Origin: an uncultured Alteromonadaceae bacterium
GTDB taxonomy: Bacteria; Pseudomonadota; Gammaproteobacteria; Enterobacterales; Alteromonadaceae
Direction: 5' to 3'
DNA length: 64,000 nt
Assembly: GCA_913056495.1 (NCBI GenBank)
Contig: CAJXMO010000015.1
Location: 42,227-106,226 of the forward strand
The first letter of the stretch is position 1. Every line of letters starts with the position of its first letter. Shown in pieces: positions 11,812 through 21,006 of the stretch. A model generated the notes under the pieces. That model made no database searches. It was not told the origin of the DNA and worked only from the letters and a program-made list of their open reading frames with translations. The translations under genes were made by a program, and so were the position numbers.

Positions 11812-12795
11812 TTACCAGTTGATGGCTTTAGCCGGAATGTACTGGTTTAGTAAAGCTGTATATTTAGCTTCTAACACATCCTGAGGTGGTAAATCAGGTG
11901 TTTTAGAGTATAAATCTGCTTTTTGGAATGCTTTTAATAAGGGCAGCATGTACCAGTCAAAATCAGACGCTAATTCAGTGTATGCCATAGTACCGTTTTG
12001 CGGCGTGTGCCATGGGTAAAATGAGTGATAACGTAAAAGGTACAAAGCTTCTTTATTTAAAGTACTGCCTTGGCGCATCACCTCATAGATGTATTCGTCA
12101 TGGCCCCAGGTCATGTCAGTTTCATCAAAACCACAATGGCGAGTGTATTTACCGAAACTTGTTTCATCCTGCTTTTCATAAGTTGGATAATCACTGCTTA
12201 AATGAAAGTATTCTTTATCAAAAAACACGTTTGAGTCGGCAAAAGGCGCGCCTACAGGGTAGGTATCGCCGACTACACACCATTGTTGTAATTCGCCAAA
12301 TTTAGGTAATAGCATGACTTTACCTAAATCATGAATAAAGCCGACTAACGGGAACCATGACCAGTCTTGAATATCTTTATATAAAGTTTTAATGGTATTG
12401 TTTTCGTATAGTTCGCGCCATTTAGTCGGTAATTCGTTCCAGGCTTTTTCTCTGAATAGTTCTTTAATCGATAAGTCATCGCGTAATTCAGTCGCGTCTT
12501 TCATTGCAAATTCAAAGATAGATTCTGCAGACTGGTAAGCATGGATAATTTGTGGCATATCACTGTCAGGATCACTTTCGTCAACGATATCTTCAAGTAA
12601 TTTGAATACTTGATAAATATCCATAGCACCGTGAGACAGTTTAAAATAATGATCTTTTTTAGCTTGAACAAAATCAACCGTCTGGTTGGTCTGCATTTCG
12701 CGATAAGTTCGTTCTACTCGGTCCTGAAACTTTGAGTCAGTGTAGTTTCTGAATTCACCAAATGTTTCTTGGTTTTGGGTATCTGTAATTGTCAT
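11812..12795 (-). CDS. myo-inositol oxygenase (MIOX)
   Basis: This 327-residue cytosolic enzyme has no signal peptide. MIOX is a di-iron oxygenase that converts myo-inositol to D-glucuronate. All key MIOX features are visible: H85 in HAYQSAE, the HD pair H155/D156 in FIHDLGKV, VVGDTYPVG, the later His in WGHDEYIY, and RYHSFYPWH. Between H85 and H155 there are 70 residues; the human enzyme has about 25, so there is a ~45-residue insertion (roughly residues 95-142). MIOX is mainly eukaryotic and uncommon in bacteria. The ATG at 12795 has AGGAA 7 bases upstream; the frame can extend to a TTG at 12813, less likely. It is the first gene of the leftward unit, behind two LacI operators. Confidence 0.93.
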   Translation of the reverse strand: MTITDTQNQETFGEFRNYTDSKFQDRVERTYREMQTNQTVDFVQAKKDHYFKLSHGAMDIYQVFKLLEDIVDESDPDSDMPQIIHAYQSAESIFEFAMKDATELRDDLSIKELFREKAWNELPTKWRELYENNTIKTLYKDIQDWSWFPLVGFIHDLGKVMLLPKFGELQQWCVVGDTYPVGAPFADSNVFFDKEYFHLSSDYPTYEKQDETSFGKYTRHCGFDETDMTWGHDEYIYEVMRQGSTLNKEALYLLRYHSFYPWHTPQNGTMAYTELASDFDWYMLPLLKAFQKADLYSKTPDLPPQDVLEAKYTALLNQYIPAKAINW

Positions 12796-12925
12796 AAGAT
12801 TGTTCCTATACAAACGGTTATTAATCTGACTCAGTTAAACAACAGGTCGATTTAAACTAATACTTAATGTTTCACTCAATGTGTTGTTCACATCCATTGA
12901 ATTAAATTCATCAATGATAATTAGC

Positions 12926-12939
12926 TGACACCGGTATCA
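12926..12939 (-). promoter_or_regulatory. LacI-type operator, MIOX promoter, proximal
   Basis: TGACACCGGTATCA, one base off the perfect palindrome seen at the other sites, 131 bp upstream of the MIOX start. Paired with a perfect copy 122 bp further up. Confidence 0.8.
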
Positions 12940-13047
12940 ATTATAAACGAGTTTTCCATTCAAGCTTGTATAACTACTTAATCAATTGCGTCTAGTGTAG
13001 ACAATACGAAACCTCAATTTCAAATTAGTGCTCTGTTTTTCGTTGTC

Positions 13048-13061
13048 TGACACCGGTGTCA
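13048..13061 (-). promoter_or_regulatory. LacI-type operator, MIOX promoter, distal
   Basis: Perfect TGACACCGGTGTCA palindrome 253 bp upstream of the MIOX start. The CCGG core with flanking half sites is the usual LacI-family operator form. Confidence 0.85.
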
Positions 13062-13385
13062 ATAGGTATATTAAATCATCTTTAAAATAGAATTTCAATT
13101 ACATTTACGAAAACTAAATGTAACTTGTGTATATTATTTTTGTGATAGAAACGCGATATCGTAAATAAATAAATGGTTATCCAAAATCATCAGTGAATTT
13201 TTGACCCAAAAATGAAGGCTTATACACTGTTTGTATTGATTAAATCGGCAACTGGCGGATATATGGAAATGCCAGTAAACCGCCTAATGATACAAAGCCA
13301 AATTGTTGCTTACTAAAATTTTCATCGATTATTCAAATAGTCGCTTACTCAAAAATAACACAAATATCTGCGTTGGTTAGTTAAC

Positions 13386-15449
13386 CTAATATTTGTTTTC
13401 TAATGATTGGCGAATTTTTTTAACCGTATTAATAGATGGAAATCCATTATTAGGGCGTCTTTTATCCACTGCATACCAGCTTTGCCATTGCGGATTAAGA
13501 TCGCCGTTTGCGCGCCTTTGATAAATTTGATTCAGGTTATTTTCTGCATCTATCAATATATTATTAATCGCCTGCGCCGATAGTGATTCTGGGTTTTGCT
13601 CTGCTTGCCCCTTTAGCTTTGATAACGCTATCAGATTTTGATTAAAGTTTAATAAATCTAAATAAATGGCAATTGGCAGACTCACGTGGTCATGAAAAAA
13701 CTCTTTATTTTGGCTTAATTCTGGCTCTATCTGAGCAATCAAAGATTGAGATTGCTTTAAAGCATTGATTCTGCTCTGGGTGCCGTCAAAAAATTCGATT
13801 ACGCCGCTATAGTCGACAGGGACGGCTGAGCGGCCCGGACGTTGCAATGGCTTATCTGTTAAATAGGCTGTCATTTTTTTGATCTGCCAGAGAATTTCAA
13901 CATAACCAACCTGATTATGGTGCGCCTGATGTAATCCTTTCATTGCGGCGACAATTTTTTTGGCTGGCGCTTCACCAAAATAGTTTTTTGCCCAGTTCAG
14001 ATAGAAAGTTTCTCCATCAAATGCGGTGCCTAATCTGGCGGATTCAGAAAACGCTTCCAGATTTAACATAAAAGGTCTGAAGGTTTGTCCGTTCACCATC
14101 ATATATTCTGTTGCTTGATAATTTCGGTACATCATATTCATCGTTTGTTCGATAACTTCAGGGTAGGGGTCTGCTACATCATGATTTAGCCAGAATCCGG
14201 CATGCATATAAGTGCCAAAGCGATAACCTTTTGTGCTTTTAGGTAAATAGTCAAAACCGCCCCAGCCATCGTCTGACCAGGCTATAATAAAACTTTTTGG
14301 TGGATTAAAATCTTGATTAAAGATCTCCATTCCATCGTGATAACAAGTACACACTTTCGTCGCTTCAGGTTTATATTGGTTAATTACTTTTTCTAACTCG
14401 CGATAGACCTGATTAAATACCTGTGCTTTATCTTCACCACAGCTACTGACGTATTCCCAATCCCAAACCTGGTTTCTGGGCCTAAGCGCAAAAATATCCG
14501 CTTTGGCAACCGGCGTTTTTGTTAAATAATGGTGCCAGGTATCTATCCATTCTTGTTTGTGATCACGCCAGCAAGTTGAAGCTTTTTCACTTAAATTTAA
14601 TAATTGACGCCCCATCATCATATCAATTTGAACGTACATGCCTTTGGCATGTACGTAGTCGATCATTTTATTTAAATAGTCCACATCTAATTGATAATTG
14701 GGATATTTCTCTACATATTCCGGGCGGGTATAAAACTCAACCCGGCCCAGCATGTCAAAAAACTCAATGCCGTTATATCTGAGGCGAACCAGACTGTCGA
14801 TCATTTGAGTAAAGCTTTGCCAGTCATATTCCAGGTAAGGCTTTTTTAAATTGGCGAGTTCATCAACATCATTTTCAAAATAAACCAGCAGTGGTACAAC
14901 GGGCGGCGCTATCGACTGATTACTAAATTTCAGAATATCTTGAGGTTGGATTTGAGGCGATTGGTTACCGGTCCAGTAAGCGAGTTTATCTACGCCCAAT
15001 ACCTGTTCGCTATAGTCGTACACCATATATTGTGTGCCCTGAATATCCCGGCCAGCCAGCATGACGGAAGGCTTATTATTGATTCTGGTGTGGTGGATAA
15101 GGCCACCCCGATCAGTTGGTGTTTGGCTGTCGATAAAGGTTTTGTCTGAATCAGGTAGATAGTTGATCTGTTTCAGGTTTTCCACCTGTCCCACTGCAAT
15201 AAAATGGGCACTTTCAGGTAATTCCTGTTTATCTGATATCAGGTTTATTCGGGTGTTTAACACAGATTGTAAATCTGTTTTTAAATCTTCAGCGGCCAGC
15301 TTAATAGGCTGGGCGGCATTTGAACTGATGATAATTGTAACGTTGGCAGGAACCGCTGTGTCTGGTTGACTGGATAGCTTCTGGTCGCTACAGGCTGTTA
15401 AACTTATAACGGACAAACTCAATACTAATTTAATTATATATCTGGACAT
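13386..15449 (-). CDS. GH115-like lipoprotein (putative alpha-glucuronidase), copy A
   Basis: This 687-residue lipoprotein has lipobox LTAC at its N-terminus. The first ~110 residues resemble the GH67/GH115 N-terminal domain (IKLAAEDLKTDLQ). GRDIQGTQYMVYDYSEQVLG then matches the GH115 signature where the chain is led into the barrel (G-D-RGT-YG-Y-SE-G). The barrel holds LVRLRYNGIEFFDMLGR, FALRPRNQVWDW, IIAWSDDGWGG and NHDVADPYP. GH115 enzymes remove 4-O-methyl-glucuronate or glucuronate from xylan-type chains; they are usually 800-1000 residues, so this is short and divergent. The ATG at 15449 has GAGG 10 bases upstream. It shares over half of its residues by eye with the divergent copy B. 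Family placement is fairly sure; activity is inference. Confidence 0.75.
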   Translation of the reverse strand: MSRYIIKLVLSLSVISLTACSDQKLSSQPDTAVPANVTIIISSNAAQPIKLAAEDLKTDLQSVLNTRINLISDKQELPESAHFIAVGQVENLKQINYLPDSDKTFIDSQTPTDRGGLIHHTRINNKPSVMLAGRDIQGTQYMVYDYSEQVLGVDKLAYWTGNQSPQIQPQDILKFSNQSIAPPVVPLLVYFENDVDELANLKKPYLEYDWQSFTQMIDSLVRLRYNGIEFFDMLGRVEFYTRPEYVEKYPNYQLDVDYLNKMIDYVHAKGMYVQIDMMMGRQLLNLSEKASTCWRDHKQEWIDTWHHYLTKTPVAKADIFALRPRNQVWDWEYVSSCGEDKAQVFNQVYRELEKVINQYKPEATKVCTCYHDGMEIFNQDFNPPKSFIIAWSDDGWGGFDYLPKSTKGYRFGTYMHAGFWLNHDVADPYPEVIEQTMNMMYRNYQATEYMMVNGQTFRPFMLNLEAFSESARLGTAFDGETFYLNWAKNYFGEAPAKKIVAAMKGLHQAHHNQVGYVEILWQIKKMTAYLTDKPLQRPGRSAVPVDYSGVIEFFDGTQSRINALKQSQSLIAQIEPELSQNKEFFHDHVSLPIAIYLDLLNFNQNLIALSKLKGQAEQNPESLSAQAINNILIDAENNLNQIYQRRANGDLNPQWQSWYAVDKRRPNNGFPSINTVKKIRQSLENKY

Positions 15450-15502
15450 TTTAAACAAACCTCTGCAGAAACGCTTTTATTACTTCACCCACATTACCGG
15501 AA

Positions 15503-15516
15503 TGACACCGGTGTCA
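15503..15516 (-). promoter_or_regulatory. LacI-type operator upstream of GH115-like copy A
   Basis: Perfect TGACACCGGTGTCA, with AA/TT flanks extending the palindrome to 18 bp. It is centred ~60 bp upstream of the copy A start, close enough to overlap its promoter. Confidence 0.85.
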
Positions 15517-15839
15517 TTATTTTACGTTACAATACCATTAAGGCTTATGTCAACAGGATGTAAAATAAGAGTTTTAATTTATATTTTGTTTGAACCGGTA
15601 AATAAAACCTAGTGGGTGAGGTATATTTATCGCTAAATAGGCTGCATCGTACTAACTAAACCACATCCGCATTAGATTAATTTTGAAACACTTTGCCTAA
15701 GTCATGTCTCTAAAAAGTAAAATAAAGTTAATAATAACAATTGTTTATAGTGTATGTTGAAAGGAGGGGTTAAATTCTGGAAAGAATAAGTCCTATTGTA
15801 TTAATCAATTTTAATTTTATTTTGTCTGAGAAACACTGT

Positions 15840-15853
15840 TGACACCGGTGTCA
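15840..15853 (+). promoter_or_regulatory. LacI-type operator upstream of GH115-like copy B
   Basis: Perfect TGACACCGGTGTCA, ~68 bp upstream of the copy B start, on the other side of the divergent intergenic region. Confidence 0.85.
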
Positions 15854-15921
15854 GTAAGGGTTAGGGTGTGTAACATGTAAGAAACATTAAATTTAATAAT
15901 ATTTTACGAATTGGGCTGTGT

Positions 15922-17982
15922 ATGAATTTAAAAGCTGTTGTGAGTCTGGTATTTTTACTGACTGTGTTAGCCGGCTGTATCGGAGTTAATTCGACTAGCG
16001 AAATAGACAAACCGGTTGTGATCGTGATCCCAGAGCAGAGTAGCCAAGCCATCAAACTGGCTGCTGATGATCTTAAATCTGATTTGTCTCAGGTTATTAA
16101 ATCAAGTTTAGAAATTCATCCTTATGATGGTATATCTGCGCTTCCGCCGGCGACTTATTATTATTTTATCGGACGGTCCAGTCTGTTAGCGGGTTTTAAA
16201 CCATTGAATTCAGTCAAATCCGTATTTGATGATATGCCAAAAGCGCGTGGCGGCATTATCCAAAAACTCGATTTAAGTACGCCCAGTGTTGTATTATCCG
16301 GCCGAGATGTTCAGGGTACGCAATATATGGTGTACGACTATAGCGAACAGGTGTTAGGTGTAGATAAACTGGCTTACTGGACAGGCTCCGTTGCTAAATC
16401 CATTCAGGATACGAATCAACTGCTTGCTTTTGAAAATCAAAAAGTTGCAGCACCTGTTGTGCCGCTGCTGGTTTATTTTGAAAATGATACGGATGAACTG
16501 GCGAATCTAAAAAAACCTTACCTTGAATATGACTGGCAAAGTTTTACTCAAATGATCGACAGTTTGGTTCGCCTCAGATACAACGCGATTGAAATGTTTG
16601 ACATGATGGGCCGGGTTGAGTTTTATACGCGACCTGAATATGTTGCTATGCATCCTGATTATCAGTTAGATGAAGCTAAACTCGACCGAATGGTGGATTA
16701 TATTCATGCCAAAGGTATGAAAGTTCAGGTGAATATGATGATGGGACGCCAGTTAAAAACATTAAGCGACGAGGCATCGACCTGTTGGCGCGATCATCAG
16801 CAGGAATGGTTATCGACCTGGCGTTATTATTTAACTGAAACGGTTATTAAAAAAGCCGATATATTCACCCTAAGCCCGAGAAATCAGGTTTGGGATAGAC
16901 CTTATGAAAGTAGCTGTGGTGAAGATAAAGATGAAGTGTTTAACGACGTTTATGCCGAGTTCGGCAAGCTGTTAGAATCTTATAAGCCTGGCGCGACCAA
17001 ATTGTGCATTTGTTATGATGATGCCGCTGAAATGTTTAACAATAATTTTAAGCCTTCAAAAGATTATATTATTGCCTGGCCGGATGATGGTTTTGGCCGC
17101 TTTAAAACCTATCCTAACAGCATTAAAGGATACCGAATGGGAACCTATATGCACGCTGGATTTTGGCTAAATCATGATGTAGCCGATCCATATCCGGTTG
17201 TGATTGAAGACAGTATGCGCACTATCTTTAACGATTATCAGGCAACCCACTATATGATGGTTAACGGGCAAACTTTCAGACCTTTTATTTTAAACCTTGA
17301 AGCCTTTTCAGAATCGGCCCGCCTGGGTACAGATTTTGATGGTGAAGCATTTTATCAGAATTGGGCCGAGCGATATTTTGGTAAAACCTATGCCAGTCAC
17401 AGCGTGAATATTTTAAAACAACTACACAAAGCCAATAGCAATAGAACAGGTTATGTTGAAATTTTATGGCAAGTTAAAAAAATGACCGCTTATCTGGCAA
17501 ACCAACCTTTATTGCATCCGTATAAGCCTCCAATTTCGGTCGATTTTGCTGGTGTGAAAGCCTTTATTGGTCAGACTCAACCAAGAATTCAGGCGCTGGA
17601 AACTGCGTTATTTGAAATCGATAAAATTAAAAATCAGGTCTCAAAAAACCGAATGTTTTTTCATGACCATATGATATTACCTGTACAAATTTTTCATGAT
17701 TTGCTGGTCTTTAATCAAACTTTAATTGAGCTGAGCCAGATTAAGCAGCAATTGGAGGTTACGCAGATTGAGCATAAGCAATTCATTCTTAAAAATAATG
17801 CCAGACATTTATTGGCTCAGGCAAAATCTCAGCTTGATACGATTTATCAACGCCGTTTAAAGGGCGATCTTAATCCTCGCTGGAGCACCTGGTATGATCC
17901 GGCAAAAAGAAGACCTAACAATGGATTTCCAAATCTTCAGGCGTTGGCTGAAATAGAAAAGGCTTTTAATTTAACAATGTAA
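15922..17982 (+). CDS. GH115-like lipoprotein (putative alpha-glucuronidase), copy B
   Basis: A 686-residue lipoprotein (lipobox LAGC, then Ile-Gly) that is a close paralogue of the divergent gene at 13386-15449. It has the same N-terminal domain (SQAIKLAADDLKSDLSQ), the same GRDVQGTQYMVYDYSEQVLG block, and a barrel with LVRLRYNAIEMFDMMGR, TLSPRNQVWDR, IIAWPDDGFG and NHDVADPYP. Differences such as WSDDGW to WPDDGF and DMLGR to DMMGR could alter specificity. The pair looks like an old duplication with each copy given its own operator. Both should be anchored in a membrane facing the periplasm or the cell surface. No gene follows closely, so it is transcribed alone. Confidence 0.75.
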   Translation: MNLKAVVSLVFLLTVLAGCIGVNSTSEIDKPVVIVIPEQSSQAIKLAADDLKSDLSQVIKSSLEIHPYDGISALPPATYYYFIGRSSLLAGFKPLNSVKSVFDDMPKARGGIIQKLDLSTPSVVLSGRDVQGTQYMVYDYSEQVLGVDKLAYWTGSVAKSIQDTNQLLAFENQKVAAPVVPLLVYFENDTDELANLKKPYLEYDWQSFTQMIDSLVRLRYNAIEMFDMMGRVEFYTRPEYVAMHPDYQLDEAKLDRMVDYIHAKGMKVQVNMMMGRQLKTLSDEASTCWRDHQQEWLSTWRYYLTETVIKKADIFTLSPRNQVWDRPYESSCGEDKDEVFNDVYAEFGKLLESYKPGATKLCICYDDAAEMFNNNFKPSKDYIIAWPDDGFGRFKTYPNSIKGYRMGTYMHAGFWLNHDVADPYPVVIEDSMRTIFNDYQATHYMMVNGQTFRPFILNLEAFSESARLGTDFDGEAFYQNWAERYFGKTYASHSVNILKQLHKANSNRTGYVEILWQVKKMTAYLANQPLLHPYKPPISVDFAGVKAFIGQTQPRIQALETALFEIDKIKNQVSKNRMFFHDHMILPVQIFHDLLVFNQTLIELSQIKQQLEVTQIEHKQFILKNNARHLLAQAKSQLDTIYQRRLKGDLNPRWSTWYDPAKRRPNNGFPNLQALAEIEKAFNLTM

Positions 17983-18097
17983 ATAAAAGCCAAACGGGAA
18001 TGTTTTTGGGCAGAATCAGTTTTTAGATTTTCGTATGTGAAGAAAATTACACTGGCGCGATGTGCAGTTATTATTGACTAAATTATTTCTGCGAGTC

Positions 18098-18335
18098 GCG
18101 CTCTACAACAGGGCAAGATCATACTTTAAGATATCGCCAATATTTGAATGGGTGAGCGATAATTTAGAACACAGGATTTTTGTATCCAGACAAATCCTAA
18201 GTAACTGCATCCATGCAGCTAAAATGTATTTTTCAGGACGAAAAATCCAAGCTTACATGGACGTACTTGCAGCGTTTTTGTGAAAGTTATGGCTCAAAAA
18301 ACATTCAACTATGATTTTGCCCTGCGCTCTACAAC
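18098..18335. mobile_element. MITE-like element with 12-bp flanking direct repeats
   Basis: Inverted ends AGGGCAAGATCATA (18110-18123) and TATGATTTTGCCCT (18310-18323) match at 13 of 14 positions. They are flanked on both sides by the direct repeat GCGCTCTACAAC (18098-18109 and 18324-18335). That is the structure of a ~214-bp non-autonomous insertion with a 12-bp target duplication. No transposase is present; a 73-codon open frame inside (18062-18283 region) spans the left boundary and is not a credible gene. An inner stretch with TGCATCCATGCAG and CATGGACGTACTTGCAGCG resembles repeat text found between genes in related marine bacteria. Confidence 0.6.
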
Positions 18336-18338
18336 CAG

Positions 18339-19280
18339 TTACATAAAATAATTTGAAATTGATAAATAATGCTGTTTGATATGCTCAATTAATAATTTCA
18401 CTTTTTTAGGTGGATGTTTAGTAAAAGGATAGACAGCATACACACCGAGTTTTTTACCGACAAGCTTTGGAAACAGGTCAATTAAATCACCTTTTTGTAT
18501 ATCTTCATAAACCAGGCATTTAGGTACATAAACGATACCATGCCCGGCTAATACGGCTTTTCTCAATGCAGTTGCATTATTGGTCGAAAAAGAACCATTT
18601 ATATGCACAAAATACTGTCCATCCGCTGATTTAAACGCCCATTCATTTGCGCCGGAACTCTGGTACGCATATTTTAAACAATTATGTTGCTTTAAATCTT
18701 TAGGCTCTTTGGGTTTTCCATTTTGTTCAAGGTAAGCCGGTGATGCGCATACTACCCATTGAGAATCAATGATATGGCGCGCAATTAAACTCGAATCTTC
18801 CAGGTAACCGGTACGGATAACTAAATCGTATCCACCGTTAATCAAATCAACAAAACGGTTATCCAGTGACATATCAACGCTTAATCCAGGATGTCGGTTA
18901 CAAAATTCAGCGACCGCATCGGCCAGTAATAAATCACCGGAAATAGTTGGCACTGACATTTTTATATGGCCGCTAATGGTTTCGCCCAAACCGGAAACCG
19001 TGGCCAGTGCGTCCGTTGTTGCCTGCTCTACATTTTTTGCACCGGCAGCCAAAACGCTGCCGGCTTCAGTAACCGTTAATTTTCGGGTAGTGCGATACAG
19101 CAACTGTACCCCTAATTCGGACTCGAGACGGGCAATGCGTTTGCTGACCACTGAATTTGTCAGGTTATTGTATTCTGCGGCTTTACTGAAACTGCCCAGT
19201 TCAATTACCTGAGAAAAGAGAATCAAGTCATTTGCTAGCATAATTATGATTATGTGGATTTTGGAAATAGTGTTTTTCAT
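18339..19280 (-). CDS. LysR-family transcriptional regulator (lldD-linked)
   Basis: A LysR regulator with N-terminal winged helix (SFSKAAEYNNLTNSVVSKRIARLE, first part SFSKAAEYNNLTNSVVSK) and a two-lobed sensor domain (VDMSLDNRFVDLINGGYDL, GHGIVYVPKCLV). It is divergent from lldD, 96 bp apart, so it is the likely regulator of L-lactate use. The start is ambiguous. ATG at 19280 has GGA 6 bases upstream but adds 13 hydrophobic residues unusual for LysR; ATG at 19241 gives the standard N-terminus (MLANDLILFSQV). The gene ends just outside the MITE-like element at 18098-18335. Confidence 0.9.
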   Translation of the reverse strand: MKNTISKIHIIIIMLANDLILFSQVIELGSFSKAAEYNNLTNSVVSKRIARLESELGVQLLYRTTRKLTVTEAGSVLAAGAKNVEQATTDALATVSGLGETISGHIKMSVPTISGDLLLADAVAEFCNRHPGLSVDMSLDNRFVDLINGGYDLVIRTGYLEDSSLIARHIIDSQWVVCASPAYLEQNGKPKEPKDLKQHNCLKYAYQSSGANEWAFKSADGQYFVHINGSFSTNNATALRKAVLAGHGIVYVPKCLVYEDIQKGDLIDLFPKLVGKKLGVYAVYPFTKHPPKKVKLLIEHIKQHYLSISNYFM

Positions 19281-19376
19281 TATTTCCGTTTATTGCTAAA
19301 AAATAAAGCGCTAAATTAAACAAATTAGATAAATATCTGTATACAACTCTTAAAAATAAATAACAGGACTTTCACA

Positions 19377-20516
19377 GTGATTATTTCAGCCTCAACAGAC
19401 TATCGTAAAGCAGCGAAAGCGAAATTACCCCCATTTTTATTTCATTATATTGATGGTGGCTCATACGGTGAACACACGCTTAGAAAAAACACAGATGATC
19501 TGGCCGATATTGCCTTAAAACAGCGCGTACTCAACAATATGTCAGAATTGAATCTGGGCACCGAATTGTTTGGCGAAAAATTGAGTCTGCCGTTAATTCT
19601 GGCACCTGTTGGATTAACGGGTATGTATGCCCGCCGCGGTGAAGTTCAGGCGGCAAAAGCGGCAGATAAAAAAGGGATTCCTTTTACTATGTCTACAGTG
19701 TCTGTGTGTCCGATTGAAGAGGTGACGCCGGCAATAGACCGCCCCATGTGGTTTCAGCTTTATGTTTTAAAAGATCGGGGTTTTATGAAAAATGCGCTTG
19801 AACGCGCAAAAGCGGCGGGTGTTAAAACCTTGGTCTTTACCGTTGATATGCCGGTTCCAGGCGCACGTTACCGGGATATGCATTCAGGCATGAGCGGGCC
19901 AAATGCGCCATTTCGTCGTATGTTACAGGCAATGAAGCATCCTCTGTGGGCATTTGATGTGGGTTTATTTGGCAGACCGCATGATTTAGGCAATATTTCT
20001 ACTTACCGTGGCAGTCCGACCAAACTGGAAGATTATATTGGTTGGTTGGGGGCAAACTTTGATCCTTCGATTTCATGGAAAGATTTGGAATGGATCCGTG
20101 ATTTCTGGGATGGCCCTATGATTATTAAAGGTATATTGGATCCGGAAGATGCAAAAGATGCGGTTAAATTTGGTGCAGATGGCGTGATAGTTTCTAACCA
20201 CGGCGGCCGTCAGCTCGATGGTGTATTATCGTCTGCAAAAGCCTTACCTATGATTGCGGACGCGGTAAAAGGCGATATCAAAATTTTGGTGGATTCGGGT
20301 ATCAGAACTGGTCTGGATGTCGCCAGAATGTTAGCGCTGGGGGCTGATTGCACTATGCTTGGCCGATCATATATTTATGCACTGGCGGCTCAAGGCCAGG
20401 CCGGTGTTGAAAACCTGATTGATTTATATGAAAAAGAACTCAGAGTTGCCATGACACTGACTGGTGCTAAAAAAATCAGTGAATTAAGCAATGATTCTTT
20501 GGTAAAACTGAGCTGA
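19377..20516 (+). CDS. lldD: FMN-dependent L-lactate dehydrogenase
   Basis: This 379-residue enzyme begins with a GTG preceded by AGG. It oxidises L-lactate to pyruvate on the cytoplasmic face of the membrane and feeds electrons to quinone. The alpha-hydroxy-acid dehydrogenase landmarks are all present: [11 protein letters not shown] at the N-terminus, [32 protein letters not shown], the catalytic His in [11 protein letters not shown], and the phosphate-binding [20 protein letters not shown]. Length and sequence follow the LldD group closely. The divergent LysR gene is the probable regulator. A lactate permease is not seen nearby. Confidence 0.95.
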   Translation: MIISASTDYRKAAKAKLPPFLFHYIDGGSYGEHTLRKNTDDLADIALKQRVLNNMSELNLGTELFGEKLSLPLILAPVGLTGMYARRGEVQAAKAADKKGIPFTMSTVSVCPIEEVTPAIDRPMWFQLYVLKDRGFMKNALERAKAAGVKTLVFTVDMPVPGARYRDMHSGMSGPNAPFRRMLQAMKHPLWAFDVGLFGRPHDLGNISTYRGSPTKLEDYIGWLGANFDPSISWKDLEWIRDFWDGPMIIKGILDPEDAKDAVKFGADGVIVSNHGGRQLDGVLSSAKALPMIADAVKGDIKILVDSGIRTGLDVARMLALGADCTMLGRSYIYALAAQGQAGVENLIDLYEKELRVAMTLTGAKKISELSNDSLVKLS

Positions 20517-20537
20517 TTTTTCGTGAGCCTGAAATGA

Positions 20538-20651
20538 CTAAACGTTTTTGATAAACCAGCTAAAAGCGCGTTTTATTGCAAGATTAATCGCGCTATCATT
20601 TTTAAGGTGGATTTTGTTTAATTTACCACCATTCATTGGAAGTAAACCCAT
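20538..20651 (-). CDS. possible 37-residue peptide with good ribosome-binding site
   Basis: A short frame beginning MGLLPMNGGKLNKIHL and ending FSWFIKNV has GGAG 6 bases before its ATG, the strongest start signal in this gap. The peptide is basic with a hydrophobic C-terminal stretch. Upstream on the same strand is a 9-bp stem-loop (20678-20707). No family is recognised. It could be a real small protein or a chance frame. Confidence 0.35.
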   Translation of the reverse strand: MGLLPMNGGKLNKIHLKNDSAINLAIKRAFSWFIKNV

Positions 20652-20677
20652 AATAAACTCCAGTAATAAGTTAGTTA

Positions 20678-20707
20678 ACCTCAGCTGCGTATAAGAATAG
20701 CTGAGGT
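20678..20707 (-). promoter_or_regulatory. stem-loop in the leader of the 37-codon frame
   Basis: ACCTCAGCT pairs perfectly with AGCTGAGGT around a 12-base loop, 27 bp upstream of the small ATG on the minus strand. It may be an mRNA leader structure or a factor-binding palindrome. Confidence 0.4.
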
Positions 20708-21006
20708 AAAAATAGACTCTTTGGGCAATTTGTATTATGCGCATTCGAGTTTAGTTAATTGCGGTAGTATCGGAAGAACAATCGGGTTAGTTGTTTGCCT
20801 GAGCAGCCCGCTTAACAGACTACACGCATTAACATCAAAGTCTGGTACCTGTTCATTCGTATCCTGCATATAGTCATGAACAAATAAAAGTGCATTAGGG
20901 ATTTGTAAATTCAGTATTTATAACCCCTGTCACACAGGCGTCATAAAATTGCAATAGCATAGCGATTTTGATAGTAAGCCTGCTCGAAAGAAATCAACAA
21001 AAAGTC
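20708..21006. other. non-coding gap before the binding-protein-like gene
   Basis: About 300 bases with no recognisable RNA or repeat. It must hold the promoter for the rightward 21-24.7 kb cluster and possibly for the small leftward frame; no clear hexamers stand out. Confidence 0.4.

Larger units (their letters stand above)
12796..13385. other. regulatory gap upstream of MIOX
   Basis: About 590 AT-rich bases lie between MIOX and the 3' end of the next leftward gene. It contains the two operators described separately. I found no ORF, and no strong terminator directly after the GH115-like gene, so some read-through from that gene is possible. Confidence 0.6.

Noticed and set aside
18062..18283. 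73-codon frame between GH115-like copy B and lysR
   Set aside because: It spans the left edge of the MITE-like element and begins in non-coding text; it has no ribosome-binding site.
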